Of a stretch of DNA of 64,000 nucleotides, positions 26,495 through 36,362 are shown one piece after another. Source of the DNA: an uncultured Clostridium sp. (lineage in GTDB: Bacteria > Bacillota > Clostridia > Lachnospirales > Lachnospiraceae). The stretch is taken from contig CAMEIH010000002.1 in NCBI GenBank assembly GCA_945917985.1, forward strand, positions 1 to 64,000, in the 5' to 3' direction. A program made the translations under genes and the position numbers. The notes below the pieces were generated by a model, which made no database searches, had not been told where the DNA came from, and was given only the letters and a program-made list of their open reading frames with translations. The stretch's first letter is position 1. Every line of letters starts with the position of its first letter.

Positions 26495-27635
26495 TTATTT
26501 TTCAAACAGTGCTTTCAGTGCCTCTTCGTTTAATTTGGAACCGATCACACAGAACTTACCGGTTACATCAGGTTTTCCGTCACGGACATTACTCTCTTCC
26601 GGCACATAGTCGAAATAAATCCAGCCACCGTTTTCAGAGGGTACCATTCCTTTGGCACGAAGTACGATACCGTAAGTCTCTTCTTTGGAAAGAGCCTCCA
26701 AAATCTTTTCGATTTCTTCTTTATTATACGCTGCAGGTGTTTCCATACCCCAACTGGTAAATACTTCATCTGCATGGTGGTGGTGATGATGCTCGTGGTC
26801 ATGACAGCCGCAAGTACAGTCCTCGCCGTGCTCATGATGATGTTCATGTTCCTCCTCATCGTGATCGTGATGATGATGCTCATGCTCCTCCTCATCGTGA
26901 TCGTGATGATGATGATGCTCATGCTCCTCCTCATCGTGATCGTGGTGATGATGGTGCTCATGCTCCTCCTCATCGTGATCGTGGTGATGATGATGCTCAT
27001 GCTCTTCTTCGTCATGGTGAGCCATAATTTCTGCCATCAGTTCAGCTTCCAGATCTTTCGCTCCCTCAATAGTATCAAGAATATCTTTGCCATCCAGCTC
27101 GTCCCAGGGTGTTGTGATGATGGTAGCCCTGTCGTTATGCTCTCTGATCAGGCTGATACAGGTATTCAGCTTGTCCTCCGAGATATTGCCGGTACGACTC
27201 AAAATAATGGTTCCCGCATGCTCAATCTGGTTGATGAAGAACTCACCAAAGTTCTTAATATACATCTTGCACTTGGAGGCATCCACAACTGCCACCGCAC
27301 TGTTTAATACAACGTCCTTCTACCGCTTTCATGACATCGGAAAGCTTGCCGACTCCCGAAGGCTCGATCAGGATTCGGTCGGGTGTGTATGTTTTCATTA
27401 CTTCCTTCAGAGATGAACCAAAGTCACCTACAAGGGAGCAGCAGATACATCCGGAATTCATTTCCTTGATTTCAATTCCGGCCTCTTTCAAAAAGCCGCC
27501 GTCAATCCCGATCTCTCCGAATTCATTCTCGATCAGGACCGTCTTTGTATCAGCAAGAGCCTCCTTTAAAAGCTTCTTAATTAATGTAGTCTTTCCTGCA
27601 CCCAGAAATCCGGATACAATATCAATCTTTGTCAT
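26495..27635 (-). pseudogene. CobW/COG0523 zinc metallochaperone-type GTPase, frameshifted
   Basis: The gene reads in one frame from ATG 27635 (MTKIDIVSGFLGAGKTTLIK; P-loop GFLGAGKT, zinc motif GCICCS, ILIEPSG) to about codon 107, then continues in another frame with VVLNSAVAVVDASKCKMY and the C-terminal COG0523 domain. Joining the frames needs removal of one G at the GG reading as CC at 27316-27317. The second part holds a very His-rich linker (26785-27020), a CTCGCHDH motif, and a normal C-terminus (VTGKFCVIGSKLNEEALKAL). AGGAA precedes the start. Everything else is intact, so either a recent inactivation or a sequencing error. In-frame it would be about 379 aa. An AT-rich palindrome lies just upstream. 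Confidence 0.85.
26770..27022 (-). repeat. In-frame tandem repeat coding a His/Glu/Asp metal-binding linker
   Basis: The unit DEEEHEHHHHHDH (13 residues, 39 bp) occurs three times, followed by a 12-residue copy lacking one His and a diverged fifth copy leading into HEHGEDCTCGCHDHEH. Units are nearly identical in DNA (GATGATGATGCTCATGCTCC on the plus strand), so copy number may vary between strains by slippage. Such linkers bind Zn or Ni in metallochaperones. Confidence 0.9.
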
Positions 27636-27663
27636 TTCTATTCCTTCTTTCCTTTTTCTCAGC

Positions 27664-27689
27664 AATTATAATACATAATGATTATAATT
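27664..27689 (-). promoter_or_regulatory. AT-rich palindrome upstream of COG0523 gene (Fur/Zur-type operator candidate)
   Basis: AATTATAAT, eight bases, ATTATAATT: perfect 9-bp inverted arms 29 bp before the ATG at 27635. The inner part TAATGATTATAAT resembles Fur-family boxes in Firmicutes, but the spacing differs from the classical 7-1-7 form. COG0523 genes are often under Zur control. Confidence 0.5.
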
Positions 27690-27781
27690 ACTCCTTTTCC
27701 CAAAGTCAAACAATTCTCCCCACGCATTGATTCTTTAATAATTTTTTAATAGAAGTTTTATCATTTGACCCGTTTTGTTTA

Positions 27782-27810
27782 TTGCTATTCTCTTTTCAAA
27801 CCTATATAAT
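27782..27810 (+). promoter_or_regulatory. Promoter of RND/MMPL operon
   Basis: -35 TTGCTA (27782-27787), 17-bp spacer, -10 TATAAT (27805-27810), 58 bp before the ATG. Confidence 0.7.
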
Positions 27811-27868
27811 TTTAAAATTAAAATATTTGCTGCCACGGATAGCAGCATAGAGAAAGAGGATCATCATC

Positions 27869-30373
27869 ATGCAGACAAATGAAGAAAACAAGCCATCCGC
27901 TATGGAAAAACTGGCCACCTTTATTGTGGATAAGCGGAACCTGTTCTTTCTGTTATATATTTTTGCAATTATTTTCTGCTGTTTTTCCACAGGATGGGTA
28001 GAGGTTGAGAATGACATCACCACTTACCTGCCGGACACTACGGAAACCAGGCAGGGTCTCACCATCATGGATAATGAGTTTGTTACATACGGTACAGCCA
28101 AAGTTATGATTTCCAATATATCCTATGAGCGGGCAGAAGCTTTAGTGGATGATATGCTGGAAATTGATGGCGTATCCGAAATTGCTTTTGATCATACCAG
28201 TGATCATTATAAGGATTCTGCCGCTCTTCTTGACATTACCTTTGATGGGACTTCCACTGATGAGATCAGTGTAAATGCCATGAACAGGATCAATGAAATT
28301 CTGACCGGTTATGACAGTTATGTCGACACAGAAGTCGGGGAAGACGAAGCAGCCTCCCTGCAGAGTGAAATGCAGGTCATTGTCGTCATTGCCGCCATCA
28401 TTATTGTGGTTGTCCTTACGCTTACCTCGAGATCTTATGCCGAAGTTCCTGTCCTCATTGCTACTTTTGGCGTTGCTGCCATTCTGAATATGGGTACTAA
28501 CTTCCTCTGCGGTAAGATCTCCTTTATTTCCAATTCCGTCACTGTGGTGCTGCAGTTGGCACTGGCCATTGACTATGCAATTATTTTGTGCCATCGTTTC
28601 AGCGATGAGCATGAGACCAAGCCTGCAAGAGAAGCCTGCATTGCCGCCCTGAGCAAGGCAATCCCTGAAATCTCATCCTCCTCGCTGACCACGATTTCCG
28701 GTCTTGCCGCTCTGGCATTCATGCAGTTCCAGATCGGTCTTGACCTTGCGATCGTACTGATAAAAGCAATCTTATTAAGCCTTTTATCGGTTTTCACTCT
28801 GATGCCCGGTCTCCTTATGCTGTTCAGCAACCTGATTGACAGAACAAAACATAAAAATCTGATTCCTTCGATCAGTGCCATCGGCAAATTTGACATCAAA
28901 ACACGTTACATCGTACCACCTGTTTTTGTGGCGGTCATTGTATTTGCTTTTATTTTTTCAAGCAAATGCCCATATTGCTACAGCTTTACGGATCTAACCA
29001 CTGCAAAACAGAGTGAAAGCCAGATCGCCTATCAGAAAATAAAAAATACCTTTGGTACCGACAATATGGTGGCCGTTATCATTCCTTCCGGCGATTACAC
29101 ATCAGAATCTGCTCTCCTGAAAAATCTGGAATCTCATCCGGAAGTAAAATCCACCATGGGACTCGCCGGTGTGGAGGCCATGGACGGATATTATCTTACC
29201 GATGCGCTGAATCCGAGGGAATTTTCTGAACTGGCAGGCATAGAATATGAGATATCCAATCTTCTTTATACTGCCTATGCGGTAAATGATGACCAGTATG
29301 GACAGATTGTAAACGGCATCGACCAGTATGAAGTGCCTTTATTTGATATGTTTTTCTTTTTGAAGGATGAAATGGAAAAAGGCAATATCACTCTGGAGGG
29401 TGATATCCAGGATGATCTGGATGATCTGTTCGAGCAACTTGAAAAGGCAAAACTGCAGTTGAAGACAGATGATTACTCCCGCCTTGTCGTATACTTAAAT
29501 CTCCCGGAAGAAAGTGAGGAAACCTTTGATTTTCTGAAAGTAATCCATCAGGAAGCAGCTAAATATTATGATGATTCCTCCGTTTATGTGGTAGGTAATT
29601 CCACCAGTGATTATGATCTTTCCTCCTCCTTCAGCCGGGATAATCTGATTATCAGTATTCTGTCTGCACTGTTTGTTATTATTATCCTGTTATTTACCTT
29701 CAATTCTGCGGGATTGCCGGTACTGCTGATTCTGGTCATTCAGGGAAGTATCTGGATCAACTTCTCCTTCCCTTATCTCCAGGATTCACCGCTTTATTTC
29801 CTAAGCTACCTGATTGTCAATTCCATACAGATGGGTGCCAATATCGATTATGCTATCGTTATTTCCAGCCACTATAAAGATTTAAAGCAGAAAATGCATC
29901 CGAAGGAAGCTATTATCAAAACGCTGAATGAAGCTTTTCCTACCATTTTTACATCAGGATCCATCCTGGCAGCTGCCGGTGCCCTGATAGCAGTGCTGAC
30001 TACCAACCCAATCATCGCTGCTATCGGAGACTGCCTGAGTCGTGGTACTCTCATTTCCATCATTCTTGTTATGGGGGTTCTTCCCCAGATTCTGATATTG
30101 GGTGATACGATTATTGAAAAAACCAGCTTTGAACTGAACCGCATCAATCTGGCCCCGCAATCCTATGCCGGAACCATTCGCGTACAAGGTCGGATCAGAG
30201 GCCAGGTGAACGGTACAATAGAAGGTAATTTTAACGGAATCATCAAAGGAAGTATGGAAGCTACCATTATTTCGGGTCAGGCGGATGTCTTAGGCGAAGC
30301 GGAATCGCCCGGAGAAAAAGAATTACAAACAATTGACAAAAATACTCGGGAAGGAAGTGAGGCAGATGAATAA
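27869..30373 (+). CDS. RND/MMPL-family transporter
   Basis: An 834-aa integral membrane protein with the RND layout: one N-terminal helix (residues about 25-45), a first large extracytoplasmic domain, five helices, a repeat of helix plus loop, and five more helices ending near 745. Motifs such as LALAIDYAIILCHRFSDE and MGANIDYAIVISSHYKDL carry the conserved Asp of the proton relay (GxxxDY) in both halves. MMPL-like proteins move lipids or other hydrophobic molecules. After the last helix comes a cytoplasmic tail with short beta-like repeats (RVQGRIRGQVNGTIEGNFNG) that look bactofilin-like. The stop overlaps the next gene's start by 8 bp, so the two are one operon. Confidence 0.88.
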   Translation: MQTNEENKPSAMEKLATFIVDKRNLFFLLYIFAIIFCCFSTGWVEVENDITTYLPDTTETRQGLTIMDNEFVTYGTAKVMISNISYERAEALVDDMLEIDGVSEIAFDHTSDHYKDSAALLDITFDGTSTDEISVNAMNRINEILTGYDSYVDTEVGEDEAASLQSEMQVIVVIAAIIIVVVLTLTSRSYAEVPVLIATFGVAAILNMGTNFLCGKISFISNSVTVVLQLALAIDYAIILCHRFSDEHETKPAREACIAALSKAIPEISSSSLTTISGLAALAFMQFQIGLDLAIVLIKAILLSLLSVFTLMPGLLMLFSNLIDRTKHKNLIPSISAIGKFDIKTRYIVPPVFVAVIVFAFIFSSKCPYCYSFTDLTTAKQSESQIAYQKIKNTFGTDNMVAVIIPSGDYTSESALLKNLESHPEVKSTMGLAGVEAMDGYYLTDALNPREFSELAGIEYEISNLLYTAYAVNDDQYGQIVNGIDQYEVPLFDMFFFLKDEMEKGNITLEGDIQDDLDDLFEQLEKAKLQLKTDDYSRLVVYLNLPEESEETFDFLKVIHQEAAKYYDDSSVYVVGNSTSDYDLSSSFSRDNLIISILSALFVIIILLFTFNSAGLPVLLILVIQGSIWINFSFPYLQDSPLYFLSYLIVNSIQMGANIDYAIVISSHYKDLKQKMHPKEAIIKTLNEAFPTIFTSGSILAAAGALIAVLTTNPIIAAIGDCLSRGTLISIILVMGVLPQILILGDTIIEKTSFELNRINLAPQSYAGTIRVQGRIRGQVNGTIEGNFNGIIKGSMEATIISGQADVLGEAESPGEKELQTIDKNTREGSEADE

Positions 30374-33300
30374 GAATAAAAAACACATCACAGCATGGTT
30401 TACGGCAGCACTTCTGTGTCTGTCACTGCCTCTGTCACAGCTCCCTGTAAGCGCCAGCGAAAAGCCGGAAGATAACCTTGAAAATGCTATCCGTATTTCC
30501 TCTGTCAAAGAGCTGGAAGCGCTGTCCGAAAACTGTATACTGGACTCCTGGTCACAGGATAAAATTGTGATACTGGAAAAAGATCTTGATCTGAGCGATA
30601 GCGATTTTACACCCATTCCCTCTTTTGGCGGAATTTTTCTGGGACAGGGGCATACCATCAGCGGGCTTAACCTGAAAGGAGGAAGTGATTATACCGGTCT
30701 TTTCCGCTATATTCAGGAAAGCGGTGAGGTTCATGAGCTGTCCCTGTCCGGTGATGCTTCGGCGGACAGCACACACCTTGGTCTTGCCCTTCTTGCCGGA
30801 TGCAACAAAGGTCTCATTCAGGGCTGCCATGTCAACGGCACCGTGACAGGCGGTGATTATGTGGGAATGCTTGTCGGAGAAAACAGTGTAAACGGTGTGA
30901 TAGACGATTGTCTTTCAGCGGGTACTCTTTACGGCAATCACCTGGCAGGCGGAATCGCCGGTATAAATAAAGGAAGTATTCGGAATTGTAACAACAAATC
31001 TAATATCAATACCACTGTTTCCGAAAATGATATCAATATTTCCACATTGACAGTCAAGGACCTCTTCTCAACAGAAAACGTTGCCTCCATCACAGATATC
31101 GGCGGCATTGCAGGAAATAACTCCGGTATAATACGCGCCTGTGTCAACAACGGTCCTGTCGGTTATCAGCATGTAGGCTACAATATTGGCGGCATTGCAG
31201 GAAGTCAGTCCGGTTACATTGAAGGATGTGTCAACTACGGTGTATTGAACGGTCGAAAAGATGTGGGTGGCATTGCCGGTCAGATGGAACCCAGCAGTGA
31301 AATTGAATATCTGGAAGATACATTGGATAAACTCGATCCCGAACTGGATAAGCTTCATGACCTTGTCAATAAAATGTGTGATGATGCCAGTGGCTCCTCC
31401 ACGCAAATGACCGACCAGACAGGCCGTCTTCTCTCCTCAGTAAAAAATGCTCAGAATGCGGTGGATAATATTGCAGATCAGGCCAGCTATGATATGGACG
31501 ATTTTTCCGGCAGACTGACAGATCTTTCCACTCTTTCAACACCGGAACCGATTTCTTTGGACTTTTTGGATAATCTGTCCACTCCTTCGGTGAGCCCTAC
31601 GCCTTCGGAAAGCGCCTCCGAAACGCCAACAGAATCGCCTACTCCTACAGACGCTTCGGAAGAAACGCCCTCCGCCACGCCCACATCGGAGCCGGAAGGA
31701 ACGCCTACAGAAACACCCAGCCCCACTGCGTCGGATTCCCCGACACCGTCGGGAAGTCCTTCTCTTTCTGATATACTGGCATCTGCCGTTCCAACACTTG
31801 ATCCTGATTATGACTATACCTATGACTTTGACAAAGAGGCAGCAGAGGATGAACTGAACAAGATTCAGAACAACGTTTATAATGATGCGTCCGATATCAT
31901 GGATAGCACACGAAACACTCTGTCGAAGGAAGCTTCTCTGATCAGTGACAGAATCAGCGCTTACCGCACTTCCTTAAGCAGCAGTTTTTCTGCCATTATC
32001 TCCGATACTGAGCTATTAAACAGTATGCTGGATGATAACAATCAGCTTCTGCTGGATGACTTTAAAGCAATTTCGGATCAGCTTGATGTGATTGCCGATA
32101 TCATCACTGATTCAGAACCTGATAATTCGGATTCCGAAGATATTTACACCGATATCTCCGATGAGGATACCGAAGCTGATATCACCGGAAAAGCAATGAA
32201 CTGTATCAATAAAGGAAAAATATACGGAGACCTGAATGTAGGTGGCATTACAGGTTCCATGTCCAGAGAAAATAATTTAGACCCTGAAGATGACTTAAGC
32301 TTTGATAGAAATAATTCCACACTCAACATTCGCTACAAAGAGCGTATTGTCATTCGTAAAAGCCAGAATTACGGCGTTATCGAGGGAAAAAAAGACTGTG
32401 TCGGAGGCATTGCAGGCAACATGACCCTCGGCAGTATCATTGATTGCATCGGAAATGGTGATGTGGCCGGTGAAGGTGATATGATCGGTGGCATTGCAGG
32501 CTTTTCCAGGGGAAATATCCGTAGCAGCGCTGCTAAATGTGCTTTATCGGGTGAAAATCAGATTGGCGGTATTGCAGGATCCGGAGAAGCCATATCCGAC
32601 TGCTACAGCATGGTTGAAATCAAAGAAGGCACAAATTACCTTGGGTCTATCGCAGGAAAAGCAGAGCTTTCCGAGGAGATCACTCACAATTATTTTGTGG
32701 AAGGATGCCCTGCCGGCATTGACGGAATCAGCTATGACGGCGTTGCCCAGCCGATTTCTTATCAGGATTTTATGAATCTTGACAATCTGCCCAGTGTATA
32801 TCGAAATATTTATCTCACTTTCATGGCAGATGACAGAATTGTTTCCACAGTCACTCTTTCCTATGGAGAAAACTTCGATGTTAACAAGCTGCCTTCTGTT
32901 CCCGAAAAGGAAGGCTACTGCGGCAGATGGGAAGATTTCGACTCCTCCTCTCTGACCTTTGACCAGACCATCAATGCGGTTTACAGCGAATATATCAGCA
33001 CCCTGGAAAGTGAGGAAACAGACGGGAATTTCCCTGTCGCTCTTGTTGAGGGAACCTTTGAAACAGGGGATTATTTCACTCTGAAGGAAATGGATGCCTA
33101 CCCGGAAGATGCAAAGACAAAGGCCGTCTGCCGGAAGATTTCCATTTCCGGCGGCTCAGGTCCGTACACGGTCAGATATCTGATTCCGGGCGATATGGAA
33201 AATCCGCAAATAGAACTCTTCAAAAACAATTCCTGGGTACCGATTTCCGGCGATGTGGATGGCAGCTACTATGTATTTCCTGCAGATCAATCCGAATTTA

Positions 33301-33422
33301 TTTTCTGTCTTGTTGACAGACCAGAATCACCTGCAGTGAAGATCGCTATTGCTGCTGCAGCTGTTCTTCTGATTATTCTATTCTTTGTTGTAATCAGGCT
33401 TCGTAAAAAGAGGATGTCCTGA
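30366..33422 (+). CDS. GLUG-repeat surface protein with coiled coil and C-terminal membrane anchor
   Basis: A 1018-aa exported protein. Start at 30366 (MNKNKKHITAWF) inside the end of the transporter gene; signal peptide ends near PVSA. Residues about 70-300 carry GLUG-type repeats (GGIAGINKGSIRNCNN, GGIAGSQSGYIEGCVNYGVL, GGIAGNNSGIIRACVNNG). A long helical section follows (DTLDKLDPELDKLHDLVNKM), interrupted by a T/P/S/E-rich linker at about 390-465, then a second coiled coil (to about 600), then more GLUG repeats, an Ig-like end, and a single membrane helix IAIAAAAVLLIILFFVVIRL with a basic tail RKKRMS. The helical part may reach along or against the transporter. No sorting signal other than the membrane anchor. 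Confidence 0.85.
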   Translation: MNKNKKHITAWFTAALLCLSLPLSQLPVSASEKPEDNLENAIRISSVKELEALSENCILDSWSQDKIVILEKDLDLSDSDFTPIPSFGGIFLGQGHTISGLNLKGGSDYTGLFRYIQESGEVHELSLSGDASADSTHLGLALLAGCNKGLIQGCHVNGTVTGGDYVGMLVGENSVNGVIDDCLSAGTLYGNHLAGGIAGINKGSIRNCNNKSNINTTVSENDINISTLTVKDLFSTENVASITDIGGIAGNNSGIIRACVNNGPVGYQHVGYNIGGIAGSQSGYIEGCVNYGVLNGRKDVGGIAGQMEPSSEIEYLEDTLDKLDPELDKLHDLVNKMCDDASGSSTQMTDQTGRLLSSVKNAQNAVDNIADQASYDMDDFSGRLTDLSTLSTPEPISLDFLDNLSTPSVSPTPSESASETPTESPTPTDASEETPSATPTSEPEGTPTETPSPTASDSPTPSGSPSLSDILASAVPTLDPDYDYTYDFDKEAAEDELNKIQNNVYNDASDIMDSTRNTLSKEASLISDRISAYRTSLSSSFSAIISDTELLNSMLDDNNQLLLDDFKAISDQLDVIADIITDSEPDNSDSEDIYTDISDEDTEADITGKAMNCINKGKIYGDLNVGGITGSMSRENNLDPEDDLSFDRNNSTLNIRYKERIVIRKSQNYGVIEGKKDCVGGIAGNMTLGSIIDCIGNGDVAGEGDMIGGIAGFSRGNIRSSAAKCALSGENQIGGIAGSGEAISDCYSMVEIKEGTNYLGSIAGKAELSEEITHNYFVEGCPAGIDGISYDGVAQPISYQDFMNLDNLPSVYRNIYLTFMADDRIVSTVTLSYGENFDVNKLPSVPEKEGYCGRWEDFDSSSLTFDQTINAVYSEYISTLESEETDGNFPVALVEGTFETGDYFTLKEMDAYPEDAKTKAVCRKISISGGSGPYTVRYLIPGDMENPQIELFKNNSWVPISGDVDGSYYVFPADQSEFIFCLVDRPESPAVKIAIAAAAVLLIILFFVVIRLRKKRMS

Positions 33423-33447
33423 TCTTTCGATCAGGACATCCTCTTTT
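33406..33447 (+). terminator. Terminator of MMPL-GLUG operon
   Basis: AAAAGAGGATGTCCTGAT and ATCAGGACATCCTCTTTT form an 18-bp stem with a ctttcg loop. The stop codon TGA lies within it. An A-run and a T-run flank it, so it may work in both directions. Confidence 0.9.
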
Positions 33448-33475
33448 ATTTGCACTTTCAATTTTCTTCTGACGA

Positions 33476-34438
33476 TTAATTTTCCATCTCTTTTATCATG
33501 GGCTCAATCTGGGACAACATGTGATCCATGCTTTCAAACATAGCGCTCTTGGTCGTACCAAGATCACCGGCTTTTTCAATATGCTCCAGAACATTCCGAT
33601 ATTCAGATTCCATCTGGTCAAAGGATTTTGAAACCTCAGAAAGCTCCTTTCCCGCTTCCTCCGCAGCCTGAGCAATCTGCTGCTGTACAGCATCCGCTCC
33701 TCCTGCAGCATCAGTAATTCTGTCAAAGGTTTCATAAGTGGCATCCACATTCTGAAGACTCTCCTGCAAAGCCTCCTGCGATGCCGCAATGCCTGTATTC
33801 AGCTTTTCTGTTCCGGTTTCCACATCCTTGATACTGATATCCACTGTACTGACAAGTCCTTTAATCTCATCTGCCAGCTTTTTCACCTCTTCCGCAACAA
33901 CGGCAAAGCCCTTTCCCTGCTCTCCTGCCCTTGCCGCTTCAATGGAAGCATTCAGAGCCAGCATATTGGTCTGATTGGCAATCGAAATAATCTGATTCAT
34001 ACAGTCCTCGATCTTCTTTACGGAAACCTGAAAATCGGTAAAAATACTCTGCATTTCCTGAAACCGATCCTGTACTTCTTCCGAGCTTGATTTCAGTCCC
34101 TGCACTTTTTTCTGGGCATCCTCCACCGTAGAGACGATCTCTTTTTTCACGTTATCAAACTTACCTGATTCCAGTCCTACCGTTTCGAAAATACTGTTGA
34201 AGGAATTCAGTTTTTCTTTTAAAACATTATTATCCTCCAGCACCTTATCAAAGGAAAGCTGTACCTCCCTGAGTTCCTGCAGGGAATCAACCTCTTTGTC
34301 TACCAGCTGTTTCTGATAATTTCTAAGGCTTTTCGTCACATGCACGACAGGGTAATAATCCTTTTTTTCCAAAGCCTGATCTACATTTTCTGTACTTGAC
34401 GTTTTTTTCTTCAATAAAAACATAACCTTCTCCTTCAT
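33476..34438 (-). CDS. Soluble methyl-accepting-type signalling protein
   Basis: A 320-aa protein with no membrane segment. Residues 40-125 are coiled coil, and residues about 140-215 contain the chemoreceptor hairpin tip: [20 protein letters not shown] then [20 protein letters not shown]. The remaining helices extend to the C-terminus without a ligand-binding domain. It lies 6 bp after the FIST-domain gene, so the two are coupled; the FIST protein may act as the sensor part. No che genes are in the window. Confidence 0.85.
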   Translation of the reverse strand: MKEKVMFLLKKKTSSTENVDQALEKKDYYPVVHVTKSLRNYQKQLVDKEVDSLQELREVQLSFDKVLEDNNVLKEKLNSFNSIFETVGLESGKFDNVKKEIVSTVEDAQKKVQGLKSSSEEVQDRFQEMQSIFTDFQVSVKKIEDCMNQIISIANQTNMLALNASIEAARAGEQGKGFAVVAEEVKKLADEIKGLVSTVDISIKDVETGTEKLNTGIAASQEALQESLQNVDATYETFDRITDAAGGADAVQQQIAQAAEEAGKELSEVSKSFDQMESEYRNVLEHIEKAGDLGTTKSAMFESMDHMLSQIEPMIKEMEN

Positions 34439-34444
34439 CTCTCA

Positions 34445-35500
34445 CTATTCAAAAACCACACAAGTCATGGACTGATTTACAAACTGGTTATTATAGTGCT
34501 CTCCATAGCCGATCAGTCCGCAATGGCTGCCAAGAGCGCTCATGGATTTGAGATATTCCTGCATATTGTGGTTCTGACTGAAGAGAAGATAGCGGAACAG
34601 ACAGTTAACTGAATATACCCCGGAGATATGCTGAAAATCATTTTTGATATTCTTTATGGTTTCCTCCGCGATCTGTCTGTAATCCTTCAGTTCCAGCAGC
34701 GTCAGCACATCAGAATCATTTACCTGACGGAAGCAGGCAAGTCCGTTTCCCATCACCTCTTTAATGGAGATGATACATACGTCATCCCCGCTGATCTTAC
34801 CAAAGGGATTTTGAAAGGTCTGCGTCGAAATATCTTTTTCTTTGATATGTAAAATATCCTCATAAACCTGTTTGGCGGGCTTTCCGTTTAATTCTCCGAT
34901 ATAATATTTGCTCTTGTCTGTCCCCGAAGCAATGAAACGATAGTCGGATAAAGGTCTGTACATATTTTCCTTGTACACCTTAACTTTTCCGTTCAGATTC
35001 TTTACCAGTGCGTACGCAACCGCATCTTCATAGACTTTACCGTTTGCGGAAACTTTTCCGGCATCACCGGTTCCTCCCATGAGCTGGATTTTTTTCGGTC
35101 CCAGAACACTGTCCATGGTTGTCAGGACACAGGCATCATTCCCCGCACACAAATCAATACACACGGTATCCCTGGCGGATGCTCCTATCTGTTCCACGTC
35201 CTGCTGCAAACGCTTAATATACTTTACAGGCATCGAAGAAACCTGCAAAAGCACATTGGCAACTGCCGTAACCCCTTCGGTAAAGGCTGTGATTCCGACA
35301 CCGGCTTCCACCACGGCTGTGTCATAGCTCATACCGATACATCCGATGCTGGGAACACCCGGATAAAGTGTTTCCAGTTCCTCCACATGTTTTTCAAACT
35401 GATCCTTGTTTGACATCAAAATGATCAGCTTCGGATCAGAAAGACCCCTTACGGCTTCTTTCAAATCTCCTTTTTCGCTTTTTCCATAAAACTGTTTCAA
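34445..35500 (-). CDS. FIST-domain sensory protein
   Basis: A 351-aa soluble protein with FIST N and FIST C architecture: an N-terminal part with GLSDPKLIILMSNKDQFEKH and PSIGCIGMSYD, and a C-terminal part ending in GSHCGLIGYGEHYNNQFVNQ, the FIST_C glycine motif. FIST domains are thought to sense small molecules such as amino acids and are linked to chemoreceptors and kinases. The best start is TTG at 35500, with AGGGGGG six to seven bases upstream; an ATG at 35518 lacks a ribosome site. The soluble MCP-like gene follows at once. Confidence 0.82.
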   Translation of the reverse strand: MKQFYGKSEKGDLKEAVRGLSDPKLIILMSNKDQFEKHVEELETLYPGVPSIGCIGMSYDTAVVEAGVGITAFTEGVTAVANVLLQVSSMPVKYIKRLQQDVEQIGASARDTVCIDLCAGNDACVLTTMDSVLGPKKIQLMGGTGDAGKVSANGKVYEDAVAYALVKNLNGKVKVYKENMYRPLSDYRFIASGTDKSKYYIGELNGKPAKQVYEDILHIKEKDISTQTFQNPFGKISGDDVCIISIKEVMGNGLACFRQVNDSDVLTLLELKDYRQIAEETIKNIKNDFQHISGVYSVNCLFRYLLFSQNHNMQEYLKSMSALGSHCGLIGYGEHYNNQFVNQSMTCVVFE

Positions 35501-35607
35501 TTCATACCCCCCTGTCATTATCAACAAATTTAGAGCAAATCAGAACATTATTTTATACATTTTATCCAATCGTCTTTATTATACAGCTTTTTATCTTTAT
35601 TGACAAT

Positions 35608-36336
35608 TTATTTTATGAAAAACTCCTGTCCCTCTCTCTCAATGACTTCTACCCTTTTGTTATACTCCGGATATTGATCCAGAAATCTGCGTATTATTTC
35701 GTATTTACCCCAGAAATGCATGGGAAAAATATGTTTACTCTGCGTATATTCCAGAAATGACAAAATACCTGCAAACGCATCCTTCTCCTGTCTCGGATCA
35801 AGAGGAACAAAAGCTGCGTCGATCTCTCTTTTCTTTAATTTCTCAAGTTCCTTGAAATACATCGCCTTCATATTGTTATTATACTGTTTGGATTCTCCCT
35901 CCCAGATCCAGAGGTTCAAATCTCCTGCATGGTAAATTTTTTCCCCTTCCACAGTCAGGAAAAAAGCTACTCCTTCATCAGTTGATTTCAGCGTCTCTAT
36001 CTCAAAGCTTTTTCCATCGGAACACTCTATTTTCTGTATGGTATTCGGCTTCACAAAAAGGATATGGGAAGATAAATCAATTCCCTTCCCTGCGTATTCT
36101 TCCAATATCTTCTTTATTCGGATATCGGAAGACAATACAAACCGAACCCCGGGATATCTTCTTATCAATTCAAATATTTTCCTGTTGTAATGATCCTCAT
36201 GGCGATGACTGACAAAAACAAAAAACTCTTTTCCCGCCTGTATTTCAGGGATTTTCCCCCGATAATAATCAAACAGAAAGCAAATCTGTTCCATTTCCAC
36301 AAAAAAACCGCTGTGTCCGATATAGGTTATTTCCAT
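35608..36336 (-). CDS. MBL-fold metallo-hydrolase
   Basis: A 242-aa beta-lactamase-fold hydrolase beginning MEITYIGHSGFFVE. The metal motif is SHRHEDHYN (HxHxDH, near residue 49), followed by the conserved His in YHAGDLNLW and a later MHFWGKYE. The closest general type is the UlaG/L-ascorbate-lactonase-like or RNase Z-like single-domain group; substrate unknown. AGGAG lies ten bases before the ATG at 36336; the frame extends 12 codons further upstream without a ribosome site. Confidence 0.85.
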   Translation of the reverse strand: MEITYIGHSGFFVEMEQICFLFDYYRGKIPEIQAGKEFFVFVSHRHEDHYNRKIFELIRRYPGVRFVLSSDIRIKKILEEYAGKGIDLSSHILFVKPNTIQKIECSDGKSFEIETLKSTDEGVAFFLTVEGEKIYHAGDLNLWIWEGESKQYNNNMKAMYFKELEKLKKREIDAAFVPLDPRQEKDAFAGILSFLEYTQSKHIFPMHFWGKYEIIRRFLDQYPEYNKRVEVIEREGQEFFIK

Positions 36337-36362
36337 AATAGTATTCTCCTGTTGCCGGTATA

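Noticed and set aside
26774-27307. Hydrophobic M/V/L-rich frame on the plus strand
   Set aside because: It is the antisense of the His-rich linker; its composition follows from GATGATGAT-type repeats.
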